Source: Galbibacter sp. BG1
GTDB lineage: Bacteria > Bacteroidota > Bacteroidia > Flavobacteriales > Flavobacteriaceae
DNA: 64,000 nucleotides
Reading direction: 5' to 3'
NCBI RefSeq assembly: GCF_013391805.1
Contig: NZ_CP058364.1
Span: 1,488,501-1,552,500 of the forward strand
This document shows positions 55,925-63,702 of this stretch, piece after piece (position 1 is the stretch's first letter; every line of letters starts with the position of its first letter). The notes under the pieces were generated by a model. It had not been told where the DNA came from, ran no database searches, and saw nothing but the letters and a program-made list of their open reading frames with translations. Both the position numbers and the translations under genes were made by a program.

Positions 55925-56941
55925 ATGAACGATAAACAAATGGAGAATTCTATAAAAGTTGCGGTGTTAGGTGGAGGAAGTTGGGCAACGGCGCTTGTTA
56001 AAATGTTAAGTGAGAATATGGAGGAAATTGGTTGGTATATGAGAAACCAAGCAGCTATAGACCATATTTTAACAGCTCAGCACAATCCTAATTATTTGAG
56101 CTCTGTTGAATTCAATACAGACAAGTTGAAATTAAGTAGGGATATTAATGAAATAGTTTCTTACGCCGATTATCTCATTTTTGCCATTCCTTCTGCATTT
56201 TTGCATGATGAGCTGAGTAATTTAACCGCTTCTTTAGACGATAAAGTAGTATTTTCTGCCATAAAAGGAATTGTACCGGAAAGCGGACTCATAGTAGGGG
56301 AACATTTCCACGATTTATACAATGTTCCTTTTGATAGAATTGGGGTGATTACGGGTCCTTGCCATGCTGAAGAGGTGGCCTTGGAACGACTTTCGTACCT
56401 TACCGTAGCATCTTCAGACGAGGACAAAGTTATGGTGCTGGCCGATAAACTTGGCGGCCCTTATATTAAAACCAAAATAAGCGATGATATAATTGGTACC
56501 GAATATGCCGCTGTATTAAAAAATATTTATGCCATTGCCGCCGGGATTGCGCATGGTTTAGGGTATGGAGATAACTTTCAATCGGTTTTAATGAGCAATG
56601 CCATTCGCGAAATGAAGCGCTTTATAAAACGCATTCATAAAATGAAGCGTAACATCAACGACTCTGCATATCTTGGGGATTTGCTCGTTACGGGATATTC
56701 CGTGTTCAGTAGGAACAGAATGTTCGGGAATATGATTGGAAAGGGCTATACCGTAAAAAGCGCCATGATGGAGATGAATATGGTGGCAGAAGGATATTAC
56801 GCAACCAAGAGTGCTGCCAAGATAATCGCGAAACAAAAGCGAAAATCCAAAACCCCTATAATCGACGCGGTAAACGATGTTCTATATGAAGGAAAAGATC
56901 CTAAAAAAACATTTTTAAAACTTACTGAGAAGTTGGATTAG
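55925..56941 (+). CDS. gpsA: NAD(P)H-dependent glycerol-3-phosphate dehydrogenase
   Basis: 338-residue enzyme that reduces dihydroxyacetone phosphate to sn-glycerol 3-phosphate for phospholipids. The Rossmann motif is LGGGSWATALVKML (about residues 15-28), and the substrate domain has the catalytic Lys region GTEYAAVLKNIYAIAAG near residue 190. Length is normal. A -7 element lies 8 bases before the ATG. Confidence 0.93.
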   Translation: MNDKQMENSIKVAVLGGGSWATALVKMLSENMEEIGWYMRNQAAIDHILTAQHNPNYLSSVEFNTDKLKLSRDINEIVSYADYLIFAIPSAFLHDELSNLTASLDDKVVFSAIKGIVPESGLIVGEHFHDLYNVPFDRIGVITGPCHAEEVALERLSYLTVASSDEDKVMVLADKLGGPYIKTKISDDIIGTEYAAVLKNIYAIAAGIAHGLGYGDNFQSVLMSNAIREMKRFIKRIHKMKRNINDSAYLGDLLVTGYSVFSRNRMFGNMIGKGYTVKSAMMEMNMVAEGYYATKSAAKIIAKQKRKSKTPIIDAVNDVLYEGKDPKKTFLKLTEKLD

Positions 56942-57294
56942 GGAATCCTATTTTTTCCTCAAAGCAAAGAAATTAATTTTTTAAATGTTTCCCTTTTTTA
57001 GTATCAGGGAAAAAATCTAGATTCCATTTGTCATTTAAAATTCTTACCTCACCATGATACTTTTTATATCAAGGCGTTTCACTCTTTTCCTGCCTGGGTG
57101 ATATAAGCTCAATAGTTGCTTTTTAAAAAACATAAAAGGCACTTCTTTCAATATATTTATTCAGTTTTTATGGAAAACCGTAAGGTAACTTGTTGATTAT
57201 TTGATTGTTTTGATTTATGAAATTGGTTTGAAACTAAATATAGAAGTTTTAATGAACCGATTTTATTAAGTTTTTCAATCAAATATTTAAGAAT
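56942..57294 (+). other. Intergenic stretch downstream of gpsA
   Basis: No gene. A weak hairpin (TTTCCCT/AGGGAAA, about 56988-57012) with A/T flanks could end gpsA transcription. The rest is A/T-rich upstream sequence of the following gene. Confidence 0.4.
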
Positions 57295-58350
57295 ATGGAA
57301 CTTTACAATCAACTAAAAGGGCTTGCTGATAAGATTGAACTTTTAAAGGATAAAATAGATACAGAGGAATCTACTAAGCATGCGTTTACACTTCCTTTTA
57401 TAAACATTTTAGGATATGATACATTCAATCCTACCGAAGTTGTTCCTGAGTTTACGGCTGATTTAGGGCTAAAAAAGGGAGAGAAAGTAGATTACGCGAT
57501 ATTCCAAAATGGAGTTCCCATTTTAATTATCGAGTGCAAGCACTGGAAACAGGATTTGAATGTTCACAATTCTCAGCTTTTTAGATATTTTCATGTTACC
57601 AAAACTAGATTTTCCCTGCTTACCAATGGCATTATTTATCGTTTTTACACTGATTTGGAGGAAACCAATAAAATGGATGAAAAGCCTTTCTTAGAGTTTG
57701 ATATTACTAAGATTAAGGAGATCACCGTTAAAGAAATTGAAAAATTCCATAAGTCAAAATTTGATGTTTCTACAATTGTTGATAATGCTAGCAATCTTAA
57801 ATATACAAGGGAGGTAAAGAGCTTAATTGATGAAGAATTACAAAACCCCTCTCATGATTTCGTGAAACTGTTTGCTAATAGAGCATACAGTGGTAGATTG
57901 ACTTCAAAAGTTATGGATGAATTCACAGAAATTGTTGGAAAGGCATTCAGTCAAATAATTAGTGAAAAGGTAAATGACAGATTAAATTCAGCTTTAAACA
58001 AAGAACAAGAAAAGCAACAAGAAGAAGATCATGTTGAGGAAATACCAAAAAATCAGATTGAAACCACCGAAGAAGAATTGGAGGGTTACCAAATTGTACT
58101 TGCAATTTTAAGGCGAAAGCTGGATAAAACAAGAGTAGTTCACCGAGACACGCAATCTTATTTTGGAATTCTGCTAGACGATAACAATAGGAAACCAATA
58201 TGTAGACTTCACCTAAATGGCGGAGTAAAGTATATAGGCTTATTTGATAAGGATAAAAATGAAATTAAGGAAAAAATAGAATCTGTAGATGATATATACA
58301 ACTTTGAAAGTCAGCTTTTGAAAACAGTTGGTTTTTATGATGGGGAGTAG
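57295..58350 (+). CDS. Solitary HsdR N-terminal-domain protein (PD-(D/E)XK nuclease-like)
   Basis: 351-residue protein with the type I restriction R-subunit N-terminal domain (about residues 15-160). The nuclease motif is complete: Asp66 in EKVDYAIF, then Glu80 and Lys82 in LIIECKHW. The rest has a charged, Gln/Glu-rich linker (about 230-260) and a C-terminal domain (about 265-350, with RVVHRDTQSYFGILLDDNNR). No helicase motor, methylase or specificity gene is nearby. Proteins of this form are common in bacteria and of unknown function; a defence or repair role is possible but not shown. Confidence 0.82.
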   Translation: MELYNQLKGLADKIELLKDKIDTEESTKHAFTLPFINILGYDTFNPTEVVPEFTADLGLKKGEKVDYAIFQNGVPILIIECKHWKQDLNVHNSQLFRYFHVTKTRFSLLTNGIIYRFYTDLEETNKMDEKPFLEFDITKIKEITVKEIEKFHKSKFDVSTIVDNASNLKYTREVKSLIDEELQNPSHDFVKLFANRAYSGRLTSKVMDEFTEIVGKAFSQIISEKVNDRLNSALNKEQEKQQEEDHVEEIPKNQIETTEEELEGYQIVLAILRRKLDKTRVVHRDTQSYFGILLDDNNRKPICRLHLNGGVKYIGLFDKDKNEIKEKIESVDDIYNFESQLLKTVGFYDGE

Positions 58351-58370
58351 GAAGTGTTTTAAATTTATAT

Positions 58371-58742
58371 ATGATGGTTAAATCAATTATTTATATTGCA
58401 ATTGTATGTATTGCATTGCAAAGCCTTAAAGCTCAAACGTGTTCAGAAATGATTGAATATATTAAATCCGAAAGTTATGGCACAACCTATACCAGTTACT
58501 CAAGCTCTGCAATTTCTAAAGTCACTTTTCATAATATTATGATAGATTATCAAACCTATTATTTTGCTATTGTTTGCTTTAAAAGCAAATATTCATACGG
58601 TTGTAACGAATATATTTATCAAGTAAGTTCAAATACAAAAATGTACTATTCAATGAATTATTTGGAAAGTGCAGGTAAAGCATTTTGGAAATATATACAA
58701 CCTTACAATGATAATTTGAATTGCGCCCCGGATTTTGAATAG
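58371..58742 (+). CDS. Exported KTSC-like small protein
   Basis: 123-residue protein with a signal peptide (1-21, ending LKAQTC). The rest resembles KTSC domains: SSSAISKVTF and a Tyr-rich centre, then ESAGKAFWKYIQPY near the end. Five Cys are present. Its function is unknown. It follows the HsdR_N gene by 20 bases and probably shares its transcript. Confidence 0.65.
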   Translation: MMVKSIIYIAIVCIALQSLKAQTCSEMIEYIKSESYGTTYTSYSSSAISKVTFHNIMIDYQTYYFAIVCFKSKYSYGCNEYIYQVSSNTKMYYSMNYLESAGKAFWKYIQPYNDNLNCAPDFE

Positions 58743-58773
58743 ATCGCATCTACATTTTTTTATTTATCAACCC

Positions 58774-59526
58774 TCATTTCAATCTATTCCGCACATACTT
58801 CCCATACATATACTCAGTAACCGGTTTTAAATCCTCTCCATTAACGGGGTGTTTTCCGTACCAAGAAAAGAACTCAACAGAATCTTTGTCAGCTTTGTAA
58901 TAATAAGATTTCCCTACTTCAACTGCCTTTAAGGGAATCCGTTTCATGTGTTTATATAACTTAGCATCATACCGAACAATTGTATTTGTAGCTGTCTTAT
59001 GGTCATTCAAATCACAGGAAACTTCTATAAATTTTGTTTCTTGCCAAGTCATGCAAGAAGATTCTTTTTCGTTAGTAAAAAATAGGTTAAAGCATAACAT
59101 TCCGAGAAGGGAAATTCCTAAAATCAAAATCAATAACCTTTCTTTTGGTCTTCGTTTTAATGGAGTACCTTTTATTGGCTTATCCGTTTCTCTTTCCAGC
59201 TTTTCTTCCGAATAGTTATTTATAAAGTCTTCGTAATTTTTATATCCCAAATACCGGCTCATGGCTTCGAGTAAGTCATGTTTGGGTTTTGATGCATGGG
59301 GGTTTGTAGCATCAATATATTTTTTATAGGCACGCTCTATGGTTTTATAGGAAGTATTATGGTAGCATTTAAGGTCGTTATGAAATTTCGATTCTAAATA
59401 AACACTAAGACCATGTGGGCTATTTTTTGTCGATTCCTTTTCAGCTTTCTCAAAAACCTTTCTTACAAGTGCTTCAATCTTATCCATTACAGTTGGTTGG
59501 TATTCAAAATTAATACTATTAGACAT
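58774..59526 (-). CDS. Hypothetical membrane protein with helical N-terminal domain
   Basis: 250-residue protein. The cytoplasmic N-terminal part (about 1-115) is helical, with a pattern (SYKTIERAYKKYID, LLEAMSRYLGYKNYEDFI) I recall from other Bacteroidetes proteins without assigned role. One membrane segment lies at about residues 130-150 (LLILILGISLLGMLCFNLFF), and the outer part (about 155-250) is beta-rich. It is transcribed away from the lipoprotein-kinase-regulator cassette and shares its upstream region, so it may be part of that system; this is inference. Confidence 0.65.
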   Translation of the reverse strand: MSNSINFEYQPTVMDKIEALVRKVFEKAEKESTKNSPHGLSVYLESKFHNDLKCYHNTSYKTIERAYKKYIDATNPHASKPKHDLLEAMSRYLGYKNYEDFINNYSEEKLERETDKPIKGTPLKRRPKERLLILILGISLLGMLCFNLFFTNEKESSCMTWQETKFIEVSCDLNDHKTATNTIVRYDAKLYKHMKRIPLKAVEVGKSYYYKADKDSVEFFSWYGKHPVNGEDLKPVTEYMYGKYVRNRLK

Positions 59527-59843
59527 TATTTAGACATTCTTGTCCAACAAAAATTAGACAACCTTTTCCGTGTTCTGTCCGCAATCAAGCTGCTTTCTAC
59601 CATTTACTTTGCCTCGTAGAATGATTTGGTTGTGTAAAGCTAACATAACCATAGCGCTACAATCATTCTTACGGAAATCCTCAATGCAGTGACTTATGCA
59701 CATTGGGAAGTGGCAAAATGTTGCTGTATTAGGATTTCTACTTCCCAAAACACGGTTCCTATAAGAAGGCAATTGCCTTAAGGAATAATCAGCTGGCTGT
59801 GGCCGAGCAGGAACCTTTTTGTTTAATTTTTAAATCTATTAAA
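59527..59843. promoter_or_regulatory. Shared upstream region with TTAGACA repeats and a 14-bp palindrome
   Basis: Between divergent genes. TTAGACA occurs at 59519-59525, 59530-59536 and 59554-59560 (first two 11 bases apart, one helical turn). An inverted repeat pairs 59616-59626 with 59661-59672, and AAGGCAATTGCCTT (59766-59779) is a perfect palindrome 64 bases before the lipoprotein start. A 72-codon minus-strand frame (59554-59772) crosses the region and was not accepted as a gene. Confidence 0.45.
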
Positions 59844-60008
59844 ATGAAAAAAATATTCTTATTGATATTACTCGCTTCGATAAACGCAGGTTTTATTTCT
59901 TGTTCTACGGAAGATGTTTCAGAAACAGAGGCACTATACAACCATCAAGCCAATGGTGAAGATGGTCATACAGGAGGGGACCCTAATGACCCCGATCCGG
60001 TAGACTGA
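59844..60008 (+). CDS. Tiny acidic lipoprotein upstream of a sensor kinase
   Basis: 54-residue protein from the ATG at 59844. The signal peptide and lipobox end in GFISCSTED, so the mature part is only about 35 residues, Asp/Gly/Pro-rich and acidic (GEDGHTGGDPNDPDPVD). It lies 31 bases before the kinase gene on the same strand. Such a short exposed lipopeptide in front of a kinase with periplasmic TPRs could be a ligand, a cap or a sensor partner of that kinase; this is inference, and no family was recognised. Confidence 0.7.
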   Translation: MKKIFLLILLASINAGFISCSTEDVSETEALYNHQANGEDGHTGGDPNDPDPVD

Positions 60009-60039
60009 AAAATGTATTTATAATTCTTACATTTGAGGA

Positions 60040-61989
60040 ATGAAAACCAACCTACTTTCATTCCTCATTTTTTTTACCTGTTTTTGTGTACTTATATCGT
60101 GTCAGCAAGAAGCAAAAACTAAACAAAAGAATGTGGGTGCTACCAATAATACCGACTCCCTATACCTAGAAGCCAATGCACAAAAGGCCAATTCAGAAAT
60201 AGAAAAAGCACTAGAAGTAAATGCGTTGGGAATTAAAGCTTTGGAAAACGATTCAGATTCCATCTATGCAAAGTTTTTAAGACAGCGTATTGTTTTGCTG
60301 GGGCGTAAAAGGCCTTTGGATAGCGCAATTTATTATGCGAACAAACTGTTAGACCTTCAGAGAAAAAATAAAGACACCAGCTTAATAGCTGATGGTTATT
60401 ATTTAAAGTCGTACTATTTTGATAAAAATAATAGCATAGACAGCACGTTATTAAATGCCTACCGAGCTCTTCAATTGTTTAAAGAAGTTAGAGATAGCAC
60501 CAACGTAGCATTAAAATCTAGATTTTTATCTGCAATTTTAAGTGATTTGGCAAACTATGAAGAAGCGGAAGTTGTCGGCGTAGAAGGAATTGGTTACATA
60601 ACTGCTCAGGATAATGCAGAATTGTATTCCAGCTTGTGTAACTCATTAGCGATTATAACAAAAAACAGGGAAAATTATAATGAATCGCTATACTGGTATA
60701 TTAAAGCGTTGGAGTGGACAGAAAGCAAGCTCAACAAAAACATCATTCAGAATAACATTGCCGTTGTTTATTTAAAACAGGGAAAGTATCAAAATGCTTT
60801 CCAATTGTTGAATGAAATTAAAGAGGATACGGTTTTCACTAATCCAAATAATACTTCACATAGAGTAAGAGTACTAGATAATTGGGCTTATGCGAAAAGC
60901 AAGTTGAACCATATTGATGCAGAAAAACATTTATTGGAAGCATTAGAACTTAGAAAAAAACGGAATATAGCCTTTAATTTAAACGCAAGTTATATTCATT
61001 TGGCAGAGCATTATGCAGATAGAAACGATTTAAGAGCGTTGAGTATGGCAAAAAATGCCCTTAAAACGGCCAAAACATATAATAATCCAGACGACCAACT
61101 AGCAGCGCTATCCATTTTGATAGACGTTTCAGCCAATCCTAGACCTTACGCTATTTTATACAGGGATATTAGTGATAGCATTCACAAGGTACGAGAACAG
61201 GCGAAAACAAGTTACGCGAAATTAAAGTATGATGTAACACGTAACCGACAAGAAAACACCAATTTAAAGGCAGAAGCGAAAATCAGGGAATTAGAAATCA
61301 GCCAAGCTCGGTTAAGAAACTTGGTTTATGTGGTTGTTATTGTCATACTGTTGCTAGTGGCAATTTGGCGGCATAAATACGTAAAAAATAAACACCGAAG
61401 GGAGAAAGAAAAAGCTATATACGACACTGAATTGGGCATATCCAAAAAAGTCCATGACGAACTGGCTAACGATGCTTTTAATATATTATTGTTTATTCAA
61501 AATGAAACAATTTCATTTGCCCAAAAAACAGCTATAATCGATGCTTTAGATAGTCTCTATAAAAAAACAAGGGATATCGCTAGGGAATTTAACGATATCA
61601 AGACGGGCATTGAGTTTGAAGAAACGCTTAAAAGTCTTCTTTCAAGATTCAATACTGCCGAAACGAGTATAATTAGCAAAGGCATTCAAGATGTTCCTTG
61701 GTCCGAGATAACCGACCTTAAACAGAAAGCACTGTACCGTGTTCTTCAGGAACTTTTAATTAATATGAAGAAGCATAGCGGGGCTACACTGGTTATTCTT
61801 CATTTCAAAAATGCCGGAGATAAATTAAGTATTTCCTATTCAGATAATGGAGTCGGAATCAAAAATAATCAACGTTCTAGCGGAAATGGAATAAGGAATA
61901 TGGAAAACCGTATTGATTTGGTTAATGGAAAAATTAGTTTTGATGATTCCGTCAAAGGATGTAAAGTGAAAATCGAAATTCCCTACTGA
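60040..61989 (+). CDS. TPR-repeat sensor histidine kinase
   Basis: 649-residue kinase. The N-terminus is a lipoprotein-type signal (LISCQQEAK), followed by a long periplasmic TPR array (about residues 40-400, e.g. SLYWYIKALEWTES), then one membrane segment (about 427-447). The kinase core is of the HisKA_3/NarX kind, with His472 in KKVHDELAND and the ATPase N-box LQELLINMKKHSGA, DNGVGIKNN (about 603) and GNGIRNMENRI. TPR modules bind peptides or proteins, fitting sensing of a small exported peptide. The regulator gene follows by 13 bases. Confidence 0.92.
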   Translation: MKTNLLSFLIFFTCFCVLISCQQEAKTKQKNVGATNNTDSLYLEANAQKANSEIEKALEVNALGIKALENDSDSIYAKFLRQRIVLLGRKRPLDSAIYYANKLLDLQRKNKDTSLIADGYYLKSYYFDKNNSIDSTLLNAYRALQLFKEVRDSTNVALKSRFLSAILSDLANYEEAEVVGVEGIGYITAQDNAELYSSLCNSLAIITKNRENYNESLYWYIKALEWTESKLNKNIIQNNIAVVYLKQGKYQNAFQLLNEIKEDTVFTNPNNTSHRVRVLDNWAYAKSKLNHIDAEKHLLEALELRKKRNIAFNLNASYIHLAEHYADRNDLRALSMAKNALKTAKTYNNPDDQLAALSILIDVSANPRPYAILYRDISDSIHKVREQAKTSYAKLKYDVTRNRQENTNLKAEAKIRELEISQARLRNLVYVVVIVILLLVAIWRHKYVKNKHRREKEKAIYDTELGISKKVHDELANDAFNILLFIQNETISFAQKTAIIDALDSLYKKTRDIAREFNDIKTGIEFEETLKSLLSRFNTAETSIISKGIQDVPWSEITDLKQKALYRVLQELLINMKKHSGATLVILHFKNAGDKLSISYSDNGVGIKNNQRSSGNGIRNMENRIDLVNGKISFDDSVKGCKVKIEIPY

Positions 61990-62002
61990 TTCAAAAGCAA
62001 CC

Positions 62003-62668
62003 ATGTTTAAAAAAGTATTGATAGCCGAAGATATAGACAGTATAAACGCAGGTTTAATAGCGAACTTAAAACAGTCGTTTGATTTTGAAATAGACCATGC
62101 AAAATATTGTGATGATGCTCTACTGAAATTTAAAAAAGCAGTATTGGATCGAAATCCCTACGATTTATTAATAACAGACTTATCATTTAAGCAAGACCAC
62201 CGTGAGTGCGCAATGTATTCTGGAGATGCGCTTGCCAAGGCCGTGCTAACGGAAGACCCTTCCATTAAAGTAATTGTATATTCCATCGAAGACCGTCCCC
62301 AAAAAATAAAATCCCTTTTTCAAGAGGCTGGTATTAGTGCTTATATATGCAAAGGTAGGGAGAGCGCCAAAGAATTTAAAACGGCTATAGAAACCATTTA
62401 CACATCGCAGCAATACCTATCACCGGAAATTGCGTATGCAATGAATGGAGAACCAGTTTTGGAAATAGAAGAATTTGATATTTTATTGCTGAAGGAGTTA
62501 GCTAATGGAAATTCGCAAGATGAAATATCAGCCCTTTTTAAAGAAAAAAATATCAAGCCTTCCAGTTTAAGCAGTATTGAAAAGCGGCTTAATAAACTTA
62601 AGATTTCTTTTAAGGCGAAGAATGCCACACACTTAGTTTCTATAGTAAAAGACTTAGGACTAATCTAG
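62003..62668 (+). CDS. Response regulator with C-terminal HTH
   Basis: 221-residue regulator partner of the TPR kinase. The receiver domain (about 1-125) has acidic pocket residues in IAEDID and phospho-acceptor Asp59 in LLITDLSF, with the conserved Lys in AYICKGRES. The C-terminal region (about 150-221) has a LuxR-like pattern (DILLLKELANGNSQDEISALF, split here as LLLKELANGNSQDEI; AKNATHLVSIVKDLGLI), so it is a transcription factor of the NarL type. It follows the kinase gene by 13 bases. Confidence 0.9.
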   Translation: MFKKVLIAEDIDSINAGLIANLKQSFDFEIDHAKYCDDALLKFKKAVLDRNPYDLLITDLSFKQDHRECAMYSGDALAKAVLTEDPSIKVIVYSIEDRPQKIKSLFQEAGISAYICKGRESAKEFKTAIETIYTSQQYLSPEIAYAMNGEPVLEIEEFDILLLKELANGNSQDEISALFKEKNIKPSSLSSIEKRLNKLKISFKAKNATHLVSIVKDLGLI

Positions 62669-62778
62669 TATTCCCACCACATCATTTTTCTTTTTTCACT
62701 ACGGTTATCCGTAAGGAAACCTTCTGCATTGTACTTACGTTTGTGGTACTAATCTAAACGAATACTTATGATAACTAA

Positions 62779-62967
62779 AATGAAGCATTAAAAGCAACTT
62801 ATGTTCCTGTAGGAGGATTGGCTCGAGAAGGAATGATACAGGAGGCAAAAGCAGAAATGCTCAAAAATGTTGATATGAATGGTACTTCGAAGGATATAAT
62901 AAACCAAACGGAGGAAATAATGGGTTCTTTTTTTCCTTATTTAGAACATATAAGGTATTGCCAGTAA
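62779..62967 (+). pseudogene. Decayed coding remnant of unknown origin
   Basis: An open stretch of 62 codons with coding-like composition (ALKATYVPVGG, MIQEAKAEMLKNV, TEEIMGSFFPYLEHIRY) begins right after an in-frame stop and has an internal ATG at 62833 (44 codons to the stop). It looks like the C-terminal end of a lost gene. No family was recognised. The rest of 62669-63000 holds no other feature. Confidence 0.4.
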
Positions 62968-63000
62968 TTTGAACAAACCGAAAACCAACCAAAATAAAGA

Positions 63001-63702
63001 ATGAAAAAAATTTTACTTCTATTTACAGCAATTGGACTTTTTAGCTGTAATTCTCACCTTGATAAACCGATTTTTGAACCTTTGACTGTAAATGAGCTTA
63101 AAGAATCAATAGACAATGATTCTTTATTCCAAAAAACCTATGAATATATTGTTTACGTAAGAGATACAGTTCTAAAAACTGATATGGAAAAAATAAAATT
63201 TGCAGACTTAACTTATGAACAAGTATACGACTTTGCCAAATTTTCTTCTGACACAGTTTACTTTAAACCCATAAATCAACGTATTGAAAAAGAATGGAAT
63301 GAAAAATATGGTATTTATGTACAAAAGGTTGATTCAATTTCAAATTATTGGAAAAATTATAAAGAAGAAAACTCTTTAGAACAATACGTCAAAGTCGAAC
63401 TTGCAATAATTGAGAAAGAATATTACAGCTACTCGAGTGGAATAAGAAACATAAATCTTGGGTTTAGGCTAACACCTTTAAAAGGTAAAATTGACCAAGT
63501 AAGATTTGGATATAAAATTGAGGCAAAAATCAATGAAAAGGATAATGAAGACAGTTATTCATCAATTTATTCTGCATTAGATAAATCTTGGTGTTTGACA
63601 ACTAACCCATTTTCAAAACCAGTTGTCAGATATTGGGAAGCAAGCTATACAAATGAAAAAATCCTCAAAAGTAAAACTCTTGAAACTGTAAGCTCCCCTT
63701 AA
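63001..63702 (+). CDS. Hypothetical lipoprotein, 3' end cut by an IS3-family element
   Basis: 233-residue protein with a lipobox (IGLFSCNSH) in its signal peptide; the mature part is rich in charged and aromatic residues, without a recognised domain. Its last four codons (VSSP) and stop lie inside the presumed left end of the insertion element, which starts near 63687. The gene is therefore probably truncated; how many residues are lost is unknown. Confidence 0.65.
   Translation: MKKILLLFTAIGLFSCNSHLDKPIFEPLTVNELKESIDNDSLFQKTYEYIVYVRDTVLKTDMEKIKFADLTYEQVYDFAKFSSDTVYFKPINQRIEKEWNEKYGIYVQKVDSISNYWKNYKEENSLEQYVKVELAIIEKEYYSYSSGIRNINLGFRLTPLKGKIDQVRFGYKIEAKINEKDNEDSYSSIYSALDKSWCLTTNPFSKPVVRYWEASYTNEKILKSKTLETVSSP

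Noticed and set aside
59554-59772. 72-codon minus-strand frame in the lipoprotein/membrane-protein intergenic region
   Set aside because: It has some protein-like stretches, but it covers the repeat- and palindrome-rich control region, has no homology I recognise and no promoter-like element; kept only as a note.
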